Positions 18,984 through 29,315 of a DNA stretch of 64,000 nucleotides are shown here, one piece after another. The stretch is taken from NCBI GenBank assembly GCA_023091665.1, contig JALJCQ010000030.1, positions 870,501 through 934,500 on the forward strand, written 5' to 3'. Source of the stretch: Pythium myriotylum (taxonomy: Eukaryota > Oomycota > Peronosporomycetes > Pythiales > Pythiaceae). The translations under genes and the position numbers were made by a program. The notes beneath the pieces are model-generated. The model ran no database searches, was not told where the DNA came from, and saw only the letters and a program-made list of their open reading frames with translations. The stretch's first letter is position 1, and the number at the start of each line of letters is the position of its first letter.

Positions 18984-19866
18984 ATGCTGCCTGCGGCACT
19001 TCCCATCATTTGCGGTTTTGGAGTAAACAAGTTAGACATGAAGCGCGACTTCAACGGCGGAATCCTCCCTTCGAAGAAGAAGCTACTCAGGCAACGGATT
19101 CTGCCCATCGGGGACTACGCAAATGAGCTCACCAGAGGCTCTAAGTTCACCAAACCCATTTGTGCCCAGCTCTACGGCTCAAAGGTTACGCCGATCCCGG
19201 TGCCGATGACTCGTCACGAGAGTTTAGCGAGCTACGAAGAACGTTTTCGTGAGTGGTTGCTGTCTGAAAAGAAGTCGAAGGTGGAAAACTTGAAAGAGAA
19301 TCCGATCCAAGAGCGGAACTATCGGTTGTACTTCGCGCGGATGCAAGTCCGAGATTACAAGGTGCCGATGAACAGGAGCATCAGTCCGAAGTCCTCAACT
19401 GAATCTATCCTAGTTTCTTTCCCTGACGAAGAAGTCGAGGTGACAAATCAAGCCTTGGTAGACAGTCGAAACTCAGCTCTCGATGGAGCTGTTGATGGTT
19501 CCAGTGAGAGAAGCGAGATTGCTGATGATCCGTCAAGAAAGAAGCGCCGTGTCGGTCTGAACGGAGAACATACTAGTTCAGATATTGACGCACTAGAGGG
19601 TCATGTGGTGCCTCATGATCAAGTAGTCAAGTCTCGTGAAGGCCCTGAGATGCCGTCGGAGTCTGAGATTGTGCAGCTAGTTCTGCTACTGTGGAAGAAT
19701 CACGTCGTAGAGTTAGAGGCTTTACTCAAGGACTCCCAGCCCCGAAGTAGAGTCTAGGTCTATGAGGCGTCCTCAAGCAGCGAGGCATACATTAAAATTT
19801 CTCTTGGGCTTCGACGCGCGACTACGTAAGCTGGTTCAAGAAGCCCTCGATGTGGTGAAGGTTTGA
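18984..19866 (+). pseudogene. Array member 2: decayed copy, type A module and frameshifted C-terminal remnant
   Basis: An open frame runs from ATG 18984 (or 19038) to the stop at 19755-19757. It has one type A module (LLRQRILPIGDYANEL, then VTPIPVPMTRHESLASYEER) and a charged linker. It then jumps directly to a short piece of the family coiled coil (VLLLWKNHVVELEALLKDSQ) without the cysteine motif or SIM-like motif. In another frame, 19789-19866 encodes LLGFDARLRKLVQEAL, the expected C-terminal end of the family. So the copy has lost internal sequence and picked up at least one frameshift. The truncated 239-257-residue product could still be made; there is no obvious intron that would rejoin the frames. 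Confidence 0.7.
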
Positions 19867-20043
19867 TTCATTAATCTTGATTCTCAATCTACTCTCTCAA
19901 CAATCTTTACCTTGTATACAACCAACGACAAGTGTGCAGACATCAACCAGTAGCAAGAGAGTTAACCATGCTCGTTGAGTGGCAAAAGCTGTCAATCATT
20001 GTTCTCAACTTACAGTCGCCACCAAAGTACAACGGCCTCAACG

Positions 20044-20514
20044 ATGGTAGAGCCACCCAGAGAGGCATTGCTACGACAGCGAGTGCTGCCGATTCGCGAG
20101 TACATGAACGAAATATGTGGTCGTTCCAAGATAACAAAGGCGGCTTCTCGTGTACTCTACGGGACCCCAACCGTGCCAATCGCGGTGCCTCTCAAGCCTG
20201 GAGAGACAGAAGAACAGTACGAGATTCGATTCCAGCGGTGGGTCTACCGCGAGCAAAGCCATTGGCTTGACGATCTGCGTGACCGACCAAATCTCGAGCG
20301 AGCTTTCCGAATCAGATTCGCTCGCGCGGAGACCAGAGCGTACTTGATGGAACTAGCGGAGCAACAGAACGGCCACGAAGACGGCCCGGACGTCAAAGAA
20401 GAAGAAAATGTAGAAGTGATGAACGAAGGCGAGCGGGCTCATCTTACCAAGCGCAATCGTGAAACGGAGAGCGAAGATGAGCCCCCTCTCCATCGCATCA
20501 AAGTGGAATTCTAG
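20044..20514 (+). CDS. Array member 3: short single type A module protein
   Basis: 156 residues from ATG 20044; the longer frame starts only at TTG. It holds one type A module (ALLRQRVLPIREYMNEI, then TVPIAVPLKPGETEEQYEIR, then NLERAFRIRFAR) and an acidic tail. There is no cysteine motif, SIM-like motif or coiled coil. The tail contains VKEEE and ends in IKVEF, which fits the hydrophobic-Lys-x-Glu consensus for SUMO attachment; this is a motif match only. It may be a natural short member that competes with long members, or a truncated copy. No remnant of the missing C-terminal part was recognised directly downstream. Confidence 0.65.
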   Translation: MVEPPREALLRQRVLPIREYMNEICGRSKITKAASRVLYGTPTVPIAVPLKPGETEEQYEIRFQRWVYREQSHWLDDLRDRPNLERAFRIRFARAETRAYLMELAEQQNGHEDGPDVKEEENVEVMNEGERAHLTKRNRETESEDEPPLHRIKVEF

Positions 20515-21012
20515 TCATCGCTGATGATTTCGGATAAGTCTCGCTGGAGGCAAAGCTTATGGTAGCCTGGAGTTATTTCCAGGAAGAAGAGATATGAGCC
20601 GGACCCATGAGGAACAGTACGGTGCGCTTTGACAATGGTCAGACTGAACGTCTTGATGCGTCTATCTTCGTTGTCGTTGCTTGTTTCTTGTGCACTGAAC
20701 GACGGTTCCTTTTCGAGAATGCTGTACTCAGAGCCACCTTCTATCGTCGTGGGATCTTTCTGACACGCCTTGTCCAAGTCTTCAGTTCAAAGGACGGAGG
20801 AATGGTTTATGGGTGAGAGTGGGTGTTGAGCTCTTCAAGATCACATTCGCACAAAGATGAGACGGATGCGCAGATTATCTGGCCAGATCTCATGTGGTCT
20901 CTCTTGCTCCAGCGTACCCACCCAACGCCATGGTCTCTCTCCTCATTTCTCATTTCTCACTCCTCACTCCACCACCGCTTGAATCACCAGCCAGTTCTAC
21001 ATTTTCTCGCTC
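20515..21012. other. Intergenic, 498 bp, no supported gene
   Basis: A minus-strand frame of 88 codons (20511-20777) reads smoothly but has no ATG, only TTG, and an upstream stop in the same frame. It could be an exon or a relic. Nothing else was recognised. Confidence 0.4.
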
Positions 21013-21441
21013 ATGACTCAAGCTATGCAGCTCCGGTCGCGACTCATCACGCTCTCCGCTTCATCCGGACCAACCCGCAGGCGCCGCATTCACCGATCTA
21101 AGCCGTACCAACGAGCCAATGCCAAAGCTCAAGCTCACGGCCGCGATTTCCCTGACGACACTTTCGCCGTGGTCGCTGGGGCTTTCGCGTGCGGCTGCTT
21201 TGACTGTCTCGCTTGTGCTCTGCGAGCCATCGAGAAGACCAAGTCGACGCGAGAAGGCTGCGCTTTGCGTGAGGATCGCATCGAGGGCTTCGACATGCTC
21301 GTCGCAGCGAGCTTCGTCTGCACGTGCAGAGACTGTCGCGCCCGTGCCATGCACGCGATCGCCGAGCAAGTGACCGCTCAGTGTCGTCCGGGATGCCCCC
21401 CACTCCGATGCACGCGCCTCATGCCCAAAGCAGAGACGTGA
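21013..21441 (+). CDS. Array member 4: small protein with two copies of the family cysteine motif
   Basis: 142 residues, ATG start. It lacks the VPIPVPL module and the coiled coil. It carries two spaced copies of the cysteine motif of the long members: FACGCFDCLACALRAIE near residue 58 and FVCTCRDCRARAMHAIAEQ near residue 100. The first 50 residues are basic. It sits 92 bp upstream of member 5, between family members, so it is best read as a partial duplication of the middle of the family, or a genuine stand-alone metal-binding small protein. A pyrimidine repeat (CT)n follows its stop. Confidence 0.5.
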   Translation: MTQAMQLRSRLITLSASSGPTRRRRIHRSKPYQRANAKAQAHGRDFPDDTFAVVAGAFACGCFDCLACALRAIEKTKSTREGCALREDRIEGFDMLVAASFVCTCRDCRARAMHAIAEQVTAQCRPGCPPLRCTRLMPKAET

Positions 21442-21532
21442 TCTCTCTCTCTCTCTCAGGTGTCTGTAGTCTAGCATTGCGTCATGAGCTAATTTCGAAA
21501 TCTTCCGCCACGGTCTCCGATATCTTGCTGAG

Positions 21533-22855
21533 ATGAGTCTCCACGAATACGAAAACTGCGCACCACGTCGCTCAGACGGCGCACTCGCGCGGCGTGTGCT
21601 CTCGATCGCGACGTACGCGGCTGAGCTGCGCGACGGCGTCAAGCTCACGAGCGCGCAGTGTCTCAAGCTCTTCGGGTCGTCGACGCCGCCGATCCCTGTT
21701 CCGCTGCGACTCGGCGAGAGCGAAGCCATGTACGAAGAGAGCTTCTGCCGCTGGATGCACGACCAGAACAGGACTCTCATGCCGTTGAACGAGCGCAACT
21801 TCCGCACGGCGTTCGCGCAGATCCAGGCACACTACTACGACCAGAAAAACATCCCGTTCCCGTCGCATGCGCCACGCGGCGTCGAGAAGTACGGGCCGCA
21901 AGCCCAGGAGGTCGCAAGCAGCGCGAGGCAGAAACGAGCGCGGCGCTCGGACGCTCTGTACTATGACCACCACGCGGAGCCAGACACGTGTTCTGCCGTG
22001 CTTTCGGACGATGCGTCTTCGGCGTTGAAGATCCGTGCGTTCATTCGATGTGGCTGTAGCAAGTGCCAGCACCAGGGCGAGCACCTGGTTCTCGAGCTGC
22101 AAGAGAAGCTTCGTACTTATGAGAGCCACGACGCCGCTGTGTCTGTGATCGATCTCACGGAGGACGAGGCGACTCCGCGCAGCGTGGCGGAGGCGATCTC
22201 CAGCCTCGTGTGTGAAGACAGAACGAAGGACTTCCTGCTGGACGAAGCGAGAGTTCCCGCAGACAATGAAGAGTTCGAAGACACCGTGGAAGAGAGACTT
22301 CTGCGAGAATATGATCGAAGCAACGAGGAACTGGTAGTGAACCAAGGTGTTCTCGAGAGCTCAGCTGCTCAAGTCCGCGGCAATGACGCTGTTACAAGTC
22401 TTCAAGAACTCATTTCCTTGCAGAGCGACAACCAAGAGCTCCACGACGTGATCCAGGGTGAGCTCAAGCACCGCAACGCGGCGCTTGCCATGGTGATTGC
22501 ATACACGTGGCGCAACAACTCTTTGAAACTGGAGACTCTTCTAAACGACGACCGCGCGGGAAACTCGCCACACGTGCAACAAGCTCTCCACGTAAATCTA
22601 GACCGAATATTGAAGCATGAACGAGTGGTGAGAGCAAATATGGAACAAGTAAAGATACAAAGTGACAAAATTCTGGATTGTCGAGCGGCGGATCGGAGCG
22701 AATCCTTGAGGCAAATGGGAGCCGAACTCGGTCAGTGCGAGCATCAGCTACGAAAACTTCGAGCGGAGAGAATGCAGGACATGGAGAATTTGATCATGTT
22801 TGACAAGAGCTTACGAGTGATGATTCGGACACTGCTTACGAGAGCAAGTGGGTGA
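21533..22855 (+). CDS. Array member 5: type A module, CGCxxC, SIM-like motif, coiled coil
   Basis: 440 residues, ATG start directly in frame. A single type A module lies at about 20-100 (LARRVLSIATYAAEL, then TPPIPVPLRLGESEAMYEE). CGCSKCQHQGEHL is at about 173, VIDLTEDEATP at about 205 (from 22145), and a long coiled coil at 250-438 with the family signature AALAMVIAYTWR. VIDLTEDE is one of the cleanest SUMO-interacting-motif matches in the array. The C-terminal end reads NLIMFDKSLRVMIRTLL, corresponding to TLIHFDERIR in other members. It is the last plus-strand member before the LRR-like gene interrupts the array. Confidence 0.82.
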   Translation: MSLHEYENCAPRRSDGALARRVLSIATYAAELRDGVKLTSAQCLKLFGSSTPPIPVPLRLGESEAMYEESFCRWMHDQNRTLMPLNERNFRTAFAQIQAHYYDQKNIPFPSHAPRGVEKYGPQAQEVASSARQKRARRSDALYYDHHAEPDTCSAVLSDDASSALKIRAFIRCGCSKCQHQGEHLVLELQEKLRTYESHDAAVSVIDLTEDEATPRSVAEAISSLVCEDRTKDFLLDEARVPADNEEFEDTVEERLLREYDRSNEELVVNQGVLESSAAQVRGNDAVTSLQELISLQSDNQELHDVIQGELKHRNAALAMVIAYTWRNNSLKLETLLNDDRAGNSPHVQQALHVNLDRILKHERVVRANMEQVKIQSDKILDCRAADRSESLRQMGAELGQCEHQLRKLRAERMQDMENLIMFDKSLRVMIRTLLTRASG

Positions 22856-23102
22856 CTGATGTGGTAGTAGGTGCCGACGAAAATGTTTGACCCTCTGAGC
22901 CATCGCAGCTGCTTCACGTCCACGATTGTTCACGACGATCGCTGCCTCAACTGCCACGCTCTGCCTAGCGAACGCGTGTATTCCAGCGAGTAACACGTTT
23001 TGAACCTCCTCCTCTTAAGATCAACCTGTCAACTACATGGTCTCCTGAGAAAATCGTAAAAGGATTCAAGCTGCTTAGATGAGTTCGGAAAGCTTCACTA
23101 CC

Positions 23103-25735
23103 TTATTGGCGGAAAGGTGCAGATGAACAGACCACAGTTCTAGTCTGGGGCGTCGCTGCATAAGTGCATATGAGGGACTTGATTTCGTCCGTCACATCGA
23201 GTTGTGGCGATAGCCTGCGAAGTCGAGCCATGCAGCCAAGAAATGCTAGCTTGACATTATTCGGGAGTGCTTGGCTGATGAGTCCGGTAGAGCGCCCGTG
23301 GTTTCGTTTGGCAAGGCGTTCAAACAATCTCTGGTCTGGAAGAACTATTGTGTACTCGAGATGACGTAGACCATAGGGTTGAGCAATTAATGACTCAAGC
23401 TCTTCCAGGATCTCGTCCGATACTGGACCAAGACGAAGGTTCGGTAGTGTGGGTGTGGATGGACCGTCCTCTTGTCCACAGTACCTCCACAGGAATTCCT
23501 TGAGAGAATCATTTGGAACGACCACGTCGTTGAGTTCTAAATAACGAAGTGGGACGCCAGTGTCAATTGCAGTCTGAAATACATTCATCGACGGAAGTGC
23601 CACGCTTCCGATGGCAAGATGTTGGAGATTTGGGCACATTTCAAAGATTGCGTGAACATGCTCTTCACCGAGATTAGGAATCTGCAGACGAAGACTCTGC
23701 GCTGCCCTGCCAGCTCCATATGTGACAAATTCTATGAGCTCTTCCTCCGATGTAGTGTCGTCGGGTGTGGTAGTGAGCTCAATTGATTTTAATAGTGACG
23801 TTGATTCTTCATCAACATCCCGGATGCGCGGGAGAATAATTCTTTCTTCCGGGAGAGCGGACCGAGCAATTGAACAGAACCCGCGCCCGAATATCAATAC
23901 GTGGACGCTGTTTTCGTCTTCGTCGACAACAATACCCTGTAAAAGTGAGTCTGTCGCGACCGAGTACGGCTCATCTTGAATTCCGTAGTGACCTTGCACC
24001 AGAGTTCCTACGGGGATGTTCACAACTGTCGGGTCGTTATGAGATGGAGCTGCGGTCTGACCTCCAGGTACCCAATCTATGTAGTAGGCGTTTAGAGGGA
24101 ACCACTGCGCGGTCATGTCGAATACCTCATCAACATTCTCGGTATTGATAGAGATCCCTCGGACTGAAAGAGACTCAATTGACGTTGTTGAATCCCGGGA
24201 GATCAATGCCAGGCACAAGAGGTGCCACACGCTAGGTGGAAAGGACGCCTGAACTGGGTTCGGTTCGTCATGTCGGCCCTCGATAGCAAGATACTGGACA
24301 CTGCGAGCATGAAAAAGTGCGGAGCAGAGCAAAAGGAAGTCAGCTCGGTAGACAAGATCGGCCGAAATTGTTATCTTCTTCACTTTGGTGGAACTTGATG
24401 CTGGAGTTGACGGAAGGCAACAAAGCGAACACACCAATCTGATCCAGGCTTCTCTCCAAGCCGGAGACTCCCAGTCCCCACCAACGCCTGATCCGTCCGG
24501 CAACCGGATACTTTCCACAGTGATACCATACTCAATAATACGCCGTAAGATCTCTATGGCATCGGAGTCTCGAGATAGCGCTTCCATGTTGAGCACGAGG
24601 GATGAAAGCACAAAGCTTGGACAAGAACTCCTGCTCGCTTGATTGGTAGCGGCTTGAAGGTTCAGAATTACTGAATCAATTCCGTTCATGGCCTCGAGAT
24701 CGAATTGTCCAAATTGGGGATCGACGTGAAAGACTCGGCCATGCAGTTGCAGGTGAGGCCACCACGAGTACTCGTAAATCCCACCCGCAAGCTGGACTGC
24801 TCGTTCCATATCCTGTATGAACGTTTCGCTGTAGTTTTCTATGCCGCACAGATACTGCACAGTCAACTCCCACGTACTCACTCCTGTTCCAGCCACCAAC
24901 AACTGGAAGTTGGGACGTAGCTGCTGGTTCGTGATTTCCATGAACGGTGCTAGCTCAAACCCACTCAGCTTCCGAAGCTTTTGGATCCACGGCGAGTTGT
25001 CGATGTGAGCCAGCACGCTAGTAAGCAACAATGCCTCGTGTACACGTCTCAGTACAACAATTCGGTTACGTGTCTTCAAGTTGTTGGTAACCAGGTCGAA
25101 CCACTTGATGCCAATCCACCAATCGGTCTCAGAGTCTCGTCCGAAGCCGACCTTCCCATCTGAGTCCAAACGAGGTTCATCCTCGACAACAAGAAGGCCA
25201 CGGAGCGCTCGAAAGTGTGGATCCAAGAAGCTCCACGCAGAAGCCACCGTCATTGGCACTGTGTTTGCGAATGATGAGCACAAAGTTGTCGCTACGCATG
25301 GTATGGGGGTCGAAATACGGTGCTTGCAAAACTCGTACAACTGTTAGCGAACTAAAAATATCTGGGTCTCGCAACCAAACCTTCGCTTAAAAATCGAGGT
25401 GTCAGTTCGGATACCTGAGTCCCTCTGAGCAAATGCCATCCAGAAAGGCTTCTGTTTGGCATACCTATTTGGGATGACTCGTCTGAGGTTGCCGCGAATG
25501 CACATACCGACTGATTGGTTTTGATCGCTGGATGAAGCAGATGGAAGACTTTTACATGCTTAGTGAAGTCCCAGAGAGCAGATTCGTTTTCAAAACGGCT
25601 TTGAGGGTAGCTGGTGAACGAGACTGATGAACTGATATTGGGATCAACAACTGAAAATATGACTGGTCGTGACGCGCGATCCTCGATTCGAGCGACAACA
25701 GACGCACCCCGTGATCTTAGTCTATAGATTTGCAT
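23103..25735 (-). CDS. Large LRR-like protein, probably two exons, inserted in the array
   Basis: The main exon (23103-25340) encodes about 745 codons but begins without ATG directly after an acceptor-like TAACAG. A 74-nt intron (25341-25414, donor GTATCC) joins it in phase 0 to an upstream open exon, 25415-25735 (ATG at 25735), giving 852 residues. If that exon is not used, the first ATG is at 25253 and the product is 716 residues. The C-terminal half has leucine-rich strands such as LRYLELNDVVVPNDSLKEFL and LRHLEYTIVL. It ends with a conserved-looking KLAFLGCMARLRRLSPQLD. It is unrelated to the array family. The proposed start is only 7 bp beyond the stop of member 6 on the same strand, which is unusually tight. 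Confidence 0.68.
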
Positions 25736-25742
25736 GAAGAAA

Positions 25743-27224
25743 TCAGATTCGCGCGAGAATGGCACGAACATACTGGCGAAGCTGCGCGTCGAAGTGAAGC
25801 AGCGTTTGGAAGAGCTCTTTTCGCATGGAGATCAATTCCGATATTCGAAACGCGTTGTTTGAGTCCACTGGTCCTTGCTTCCGAGTTGTAGGCAAAGCGA
25901 TTGCATTAGCAATGCGCGCAGCAATGTCGGCGCATTGCTGGTGGCATCGACGCTGGATATGCGGGACGTTGCCTGCGTTCTTAGCGTCGATCATCTTCTC
26001 CAGTTCAACAATTTGATCTCGCCATATCCACACGATAAGCATCGCCAGCGATGCATTTCGACTCGCAAACTCTCCCTCGATCAGCTCATACATCTCTTGG
26101 TTCTCATCCTGCAACTGAGTTGTCGCCTGTATGTCAACAATTGGATTGCTAACGAGTTGTTTCATAGACGCATCCAGAACACGCTCGTTCATCACGATCT
26201 GCTCGTTTACCATGTTGTACCGATCAACAAGCTGGTGTTCGAGGAGATCATGATCTTGGCAGCTGGGCTCCTCGATTCTCTCTTGAGTGAGATCCACTAT
26301 CTCGGGCTGTGGTACCGCTTCACTACGAATTGCAGTTGGTTGCTGCAGTCTGTGTTCGACACCGGAGATCTGCTCCGCTAGATTTTGGATCCCGGAGACG
26401 AGACATTGCTTGCACCCGCACGTGAGTCGCCCGCGTAAAGTCTTCCTTCCTGAACATTCGCGCCTGGCAATCTTAGAAGGCGTCGACTCGATTTTGTCGC
26501 CCAACGCACACTCGTCTCGAGTCGTCTCTTTTTTCGGTGGGGGAATGAACTTTTCAGATCCCTTGGCGTTCGCTGTAGCGAACCTCATCCTCATGAAACG
26601 CTCCCGGATCTGAATTGGGTGATCGATTAGTTCTTGAAGAGTCATGCCGTGCTCCCTCTTCAGCCACCGAAGAAAACGCGCCTCATACATCTCTTTGGAC
26701 TCGCCTTGCGCCAGCGGCACAAAGATCGGAGGGTAGGGCGAGCCGAACAATTCCCGCTTCTCCGAAAAGCTCATACGTCCATACTTTTTGAAGCGCCCTT
26801 GCTTCGAATCTCTCCTGTACTCGTCAATGTCCATATACTCGTGGACCAACATCAGCTCGCGCGTGGATTTCGCGGCCTTCTCGTCATGTAGTTGCTGTTG
26901 ATTGCCGTCAACACTCTTGGATTCTTTAAGTTCCGTCGTCTTCATCGACTGGGCACGGCGAGACGACGGCAGAGGCGCGTCAATATCAATCCTCTCGCTA
27001 CCGCCACCCACAGAATCAGCGCCGCTTGTCGACCTCATCACGGCGTCGTGCCGGGATCGCGCGGACGGCAGCGGTGCATTGATGTCGAGAGCCGGGTACG
27101 ACTCGTCGTAGTCCATAGAGTCGGACTCGCTGCTGGGCTCTGCGACGTGTGAACTCACGGCGCTGACGCGACGCCGCGCGGTCGGCAGCGGCGCGTCGAC
27201 GTCGAGCGTTCTCTTCTTGTTCAT
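25743..27224 (-). CDS. Array member 6: N-terminal DAPLP repeats, type B module, CGCxxC, SIM-like motif, coiled coil
   Basis: 493 residues from ATG 27224. An upstream ATG at 27257 would add 11 residues, but it overlaps the promoter-like element GCGAACCTAAT. That element lies 31 bp before 27224, exactly as it does before member 8. The N-terminus has three spaced copies of a short motif (LDVDAPLPTAR, LDINAPLPSAR, IDIDAPLPSSR). A type B module follows (SPYPPIFVPLAQGESKEMYE). CGCKQCLVSGI and IVDLTQERIEEP come next, then the coiled coil (ASLAMLIVWIWR). It is the only member of the left part of the array on the minus strand, divergent from member 7. The DAPLP repeats are not seen in any other member. 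Confidence 0.8.
   Translation of the reverse strand: MNKKRTLDVDAPLPTARRRVSAVSSHVAEPSSESDSMDYDESYPALDINAPLPSARSRHDAVMRSTSGADSVGGGSERIDIDAPLPSSRRAQSMKTTELKESKSVDGNQQQLHDEKAAKSTRELMLVHEYMDIDEYRRDSKQGRFKKYGRMSFSEKRELFGSPYPPIFVPLAQGESKEMYEARFLRWLKREHGMTLQELIDHPIQIRERFMRMRFATANAKGSEKFIPPPKKETTRDECALGDKIESTPSKIARRECSGRKTLRGRLTCGCKQCLVSGIQNLAEQISGVEHRLQQPTAIRSEAVPQPEIVDLTQERIEEPSCQDHDLLEHQLVDRYNMVNEQIVMNERVLDASMKQLVSNPIVDIQATTQLQDENQEMYELIEGEFASRNASLAMLIVWIWRDQIVELEKMIDAKNAGNVPHIQRRCHQQCADIAARIANAIALPTTRKQGPVDSNNAFRISELISMRKELFQTLLHFDAQLRQYVRAILARI
27178..27208 (-). repeat. First of three DAPLP motif copies in member 6
   Basis: Copies encode (L/I)D(V/I)(D/N)APLP(T/S)(A/S)R, at roughly 27178-27208, 27060-27090 and 26958-26990, spaced about 35-40 residues. 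The function is unknown; the pattern suggests a repeated docking peptide. Confidence 0.5.
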
Positions 27225-27255
27225 ATGCGCCTGTTTGATCTGTGGTGACCTCCTC

Positions 27256-27299
27256 ATTAGGTTCGCTTTTACAGTGTAGCCATCAGTGAAGTTCGCACG
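27256..27299. promoter_or_regulatory. Divergent promoter elements of members 6 and 7
   Basis: On the minus strand, GCGAACCTAAT (27256-27266) precedes member 6. On the plus strand, TGTAGCCAT (27275-27283) and TTCGCACG (27292-27299) precede member 7. The same words recur upstream of other array genes in the sense direction. Binding or initiation function is inferred from recurrence. Confidence 0.5.
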
Positions 27300-27412
27300 A
27301 AGAGCTCCCGGAGCCGGAACCTATTAGGTGCGGTGGCCACTTCTCTGAATATCTGGGACGCCGCTTCTTCTGATCTTGAGGGTCACGTCCGACTCGCACC
27401 TTGAAGAAGCTC

Positions 27413-29269
27413 ATGCAGCTCGTGCCCGGCAGCCGCGAGGTCAGCTGGAACGCCAGTGGCCGCAGACCGACCAAGAGCGAGCTGCTGCGGCGGCGCGTGC
27501 TGAGTCTCGCGGCGTACGCGACGGAACTGCGGATCCAAACCAAGCCCTCGAAAGAAGAGCTGCTCCAGCGATACGGCACCACGATTGTGCCCATTCCGGT
27601 CCCTCTGTACCAGGGCGAAAGCGTCCAAGGTTACAGCGCGCAGTTTGCCGAGTGGGTCAAAGCGAGGAACGAAGATTGGGCGAAGATCAAAGCGAATCCG
27701 AATATGGAGCGAAGCCTGCGCATCATGTTTGCGAGGCAACGAGCCACCGAGCACGACTCGGCGAATGGCGAGACCCGCCAAGAGAGCGGCTCAGCCCGCC
27801 ACGACGCGAGCAAGAGTAGTTTTTGGAAAGCTCTATACACGAAGCGGTATGTTGATCTGGAGACCCACCAGAAAGACCATCGGGAAGGGAAGTTTGCTCA
27901 GGTCAAGACAATGACCAAGGCGGACAAGATAAGAGAGTTCGGCTCCTCGGTCATCCCAATCTTCGTTCCGCTTGCTCGCGGTGAGACACCGGAGGCTTAC
28001 GAAGGTCGTTTCAAGGAATGGCTCGAGAGGGAGCGAGGGATAACTTTCGAAGAGCTGAAAGCTGATCCGGACAAAGCGCGTGAGCGATATGAGCGGATTC
28101 AGTTTGCAAAGGCGAACGCGACAGGCCATGAGAGATTTATCGCTCCGGTTGATGCAACGCGCAAGCGAGAGAGGGCCATTGAGGTGGAGTGTGACGACGA
28201 TAACGACGAAGAGGCTCCACCATCGAAGAAACCCGCAATCTTTGAGAGGCTGGGCCCATCCTCAGTGACAAGCGAAGACGATCGCAGCGATTCTCTTTCT
28301 TTCGATAGGGGAGAAGATATCGCGGCTTTCACTGTTCCGCCGTCTCCGATGAATAAGTGCTCTGTACAGCTTCCCGCTGAAGGCTCTCCGATCCCAGATC
28401 AGATCGCTGCTTTTGTTGCGTGTGGCTGTCAAAAGTGCATGCGAAACGGTTTACTCCGGGTCTCCGAGGCCCTTAGCGAGCACACAGTGAGAAAACAACC
28501 CGAGATAGGCGAGTTCAAGCAAGCAAGCCATGAGGAAACGACGGTGGACTTAAATCGTGATCTAAACCCACAGTCTGCCGCAGCTATCACGAAATTTGTC
28601 ATGTCCAAACCCTCTTTTGCTGAACTCAATAGTGAGATATCTTCAGCGGTAAAACACCAACCGACTCGACTTACTGATGACGCTGTGGAACGACAGCTCT
28701 TTGGTGATTACGATGCGATCAATGAACAGATCCTCGCAAACGAAAACGTTGTCGACGCCTCCGCCACCGAGATTGCGAGCACCAGAATCGACGATATTGA
28801 AGGGACAACCCAGCTTCAAGACGAAAACGAGGAGATGCGTGAGCTAATCGAAGAGGAAGTCAACAATCGCAACGCAGCGCTGGCCTTGATGATCTTCTAC
28901 GTTTGGCGTCACGCACAAGTCGACTTGGAAGGCTTAATAGAGGACGACCGGGCGGGCCACGTGGTCCACATTCAGCGTGCGAGCCATCGAAAGCTGGCCG
29001 ATCTAGCCAAGGAGATCGAAGAATGCCGGACCAGAATTGCTTCGATAAAGAGCCAGCTAGACACTATCCTCGCAGCCGAATACAGCGATGACGACGCAGG
29101 CGAAGCCAATCGGCTGGGTGAGCTTTCTCGCGTCGGTGAGCTCCTCACGAGCACTGAACACGAACTCCACCAGCTTCAGGACCAACGACGACGGGAACTT
29201 GTGACGCTCATCCACTTTGACGAGCGGATACGGCTGCTCGTGCAGGCTTTGCTTGCTCGCGTGCCGTGA
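27413..29269 (+). CDS. Array member 7: type A plus type B modules, CGCxxC, coiled coil
   Basis: 618 residues from ATG 27413; the frame extends four codons 5' to a TTG only. It has the complete architecture. Type A is at about 20-105 (TTIVPIPVPLYQGESVQGY) and type B at about 140-245 (SSVIPIFVPLARGETPEAYE). CGCQKCMRNGL is at about 337, TVDLNRDL at about 376, and the coiled coil at about 420-617 (AALALMIFYVWRHAQ). The motif at the SIM position has Asn where others have Thr (VDLN) and fewer acids after it, so SUMO binding would be doubtful here. The end reads TLIHFDERIRLLVQALLAR. This member and members 9, 13 and 14 define the two-module form. Confidence 0.83.
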   Translation: MQLVPGSREVSWNASGRRPTKSELLRRRVLSLAAYATELRIQTKPSKEELLQRYGTTIVPIPVPLYQGESVQGYSAQFAEWVKARNEDWAKIKANPNMERSLRIMFARQRATEHDSANGETRQESGSARHDASKSSFWKALYTKRYVDLETHQKDHREGKFAQVKTMTKADKIREFGSSVIPIFVPLARGETPEAYEGRFKEWLERERGITFEELKADPDKARERYERIQFAKANATGHERFIAPVDATRKRERAIEVECDDDNDEEAPPSKKPAIFERLGPSSVTSEDDRSDSLSFDRGEDIAAFTVPPSPMNKCSVQLPAEGSPIPDQIAAFVACGCQKCMRNGLLRVSEALSEHTVRKQPEIGEFKQASHEETTVDLNRDLNPQSAAAITKFVMSKPSFAELNSEISSAVKHQPTRLTDDAVERQLFGDYDAINEQILANENVVDASATEIASTRIDDIEGTTQLQDENEEMRELIEEEVNNRNAALALMIFYVWRHAQVDLEGLIEDDRAGHVVHIQRASHRKLADLAKEIEECRTRIASIKSQLDTILAAEYSDDDAGEANRLGELSRVGELLTSTEHELHQLQDQRRRELVTLIHFDERIRLLVQALLARVP

Positions 29270-29315
29270 CGCTTCATGAAAAAAAAATCCCAGTCCACTT
29301 CAATACAAATCTAGT

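Noticed and set aside
20511..20777. 88-codon minus-strand frame with smooth protein-like text
   Set aside because: No ATG, an upstream stop in frame, and overlap with the stop of member 3; kept only as a remark in the intergenic entry.
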